Assembly (NCBI GenBank): GCA_028289405.1 | Contig: JANQPP010000071.1 | Coordinates: forward strand, 110,006 to 174,005 | Direction: 5' to 3' | From: Pirellulales bacterium | GTDB lineage: Bacteria > Planctomycetota > Planctomycetia > Pirellulales > JANQPP01 | Length of the DNA stretch: 64,000 nt | Shown: one piece after another, positions 63,610 to 64,000 of the stretch | Layout of the letters: each line of letters starts with the position of its first letter | Position numbering within the stretch: the stretch's first letter is position 1 | Notes under the pieces: model-generated | Seen by the model: the letters and a program-made list of their open reading frames with translations, nothing else | Told to the model about the DNA's origin: nothing | Databases searched by the model: none | Made by a program: the position numbers and the translations under genes

Positions 63610-64000
63610 GGTGTGCCGATGACCGCGTGCTGCGACGGCGAGACGAACTGGGCATCGATCCACTTCCTAGAGAAACGGAAGCATCTCACAAACTGCCGCA
63701 AACTCAAGGTCCCGCGATTGAAACTATGTCCGTGAAACGCACAGGTTATCGCATTCACAGCAGCTTGAATTACCAGGCCCTTGCCGTATTCGCGGTCGTC
63801 TGTGTGTTTCCAGCTTCTGCTACGCCTCAGCTTCCAGCACACAGCCGATTCCATCAACCAGCTTCTCTCACTGCACCTAGTGCAAAAACCGAGAGGTTGT
63901 CACAATCAATAACTACCGGCAGAGCCGGTAGTATGAGGAAGGCCCCTGAAAGGGGCCGTTGGGGTTAGCCAATGTTGAAAAGTCCGCGTTCTTCGTCCCG
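63610..64000. other. Right-edge stretch
   Basis: No supported gene. Open frames on both strands lack motifs. A signal sequence for the metal-domain protein might be expected just right of 63609, but none is visible in frame, since a TAG lies 20 codons or so upstream. Two perfect hairpins are close to the window end. Confidence 0.45.
63913..63957. repeat. Tandem perfect hairpins
   Basis: CTACCGGC-AGA-GCCGGTAG (63913-63931) and GGCCCCT-GAA-AGGGGCC (63941-63957) lie 9 bp apart. Such paired imperfectly spaced hairpins occur at REP sequences and at ends of IS200/IS605-type or REP-associated transposase elements; the partner gene, if any, would lie outside the window. Confidence 0.6.

Noticed and set aside
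63096..63857. 253-codon minus-strand frame over the metal-domain gene
   Set aside because: It is another frame over the interrupted gene; the CPV/CC-C modules are only in the frame reported.

Overview
The window looks like a chromosome segment from a planctomycete, probably of the Pirellulales type. This rests on family content: a DUF1559-type protein with a prepilin-like N-terminus, a small carboxypeptidase-regulatory-like lipoprotein beside it, a giant two-heme cytochrome c/beta-propeller protein, a protein opening with the 'FSLRSMLILITVVAVLLA' membrane segment, and a relic of a planctomycete-type cytochrome c domain. Organism identity is inference. No rRNA, tRNA or CRISPR array was recognised.

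Left part (0-24 kb), mostly small independent units: an ABC-2 exporter pair (0.7-2.7 kb); a half-size PqiA with a three-MCE-domain PqiB (3.9-6.4 kb); a lipoprotein/DUF1559 pair (6.5-7.9 kb); a TIM-barrel sugar isomerase-like protein; a compact cassette of acyl carrier protein, short-chain reductase, acyl-activating enzyme and NeuD/PglD-like acyltransferase (9.7-12.9 kb); the large cytochrome; an arsR-SRPBCC pair behind a perfect 26-bp palindrome; a DUF2975-xre pair; an NHL-type propeller; a lipoprotein; and a XerC/D recombinase.

Middle (23.7-31.8 kb), an accessory-looking stretch: it opens with an inverted 77-bp copy of the xre 3' end. It holds a secreted FAD-dependent oxidoreductase, an unusual amidohydrolase-agarase-like fusion, a cytochrome relic, and a copper pair (copA-csoR) with a candidate CsoR operator.

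Right part (32-62 kb), an anaerobic energy island: hypA-hypB; a complete bidirectional [NiFe] hydrogenase operon hoxEFUYH with its protease; a polyhydroxyalkanoate operon (phasin-like gene, phaA, phaE-like gene, phaB, phaC); pyruvate:ferredoxin oxidoreductase with a dihydroorotate-dehydrogenase-like partner; a reduced bacterial V/A-type ATPase operon (B-D-I-K-E-DUF2764-A); and hypFCDE. Together these suggest pyruvate oxidation to acetyl-CoA, electron disposal as H2 or carbon storage as polyester, and an ATP-coupled ion pump. The c-ring subunit carries residues matching the known Na+-binding set. The end of the window has a heavy-metal-domain gene broken by an in-frame TGA and two tandem perfect hairpins.

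Many adjacent genes overlap by ATGA or GTGA, which I used to fix several start codons.
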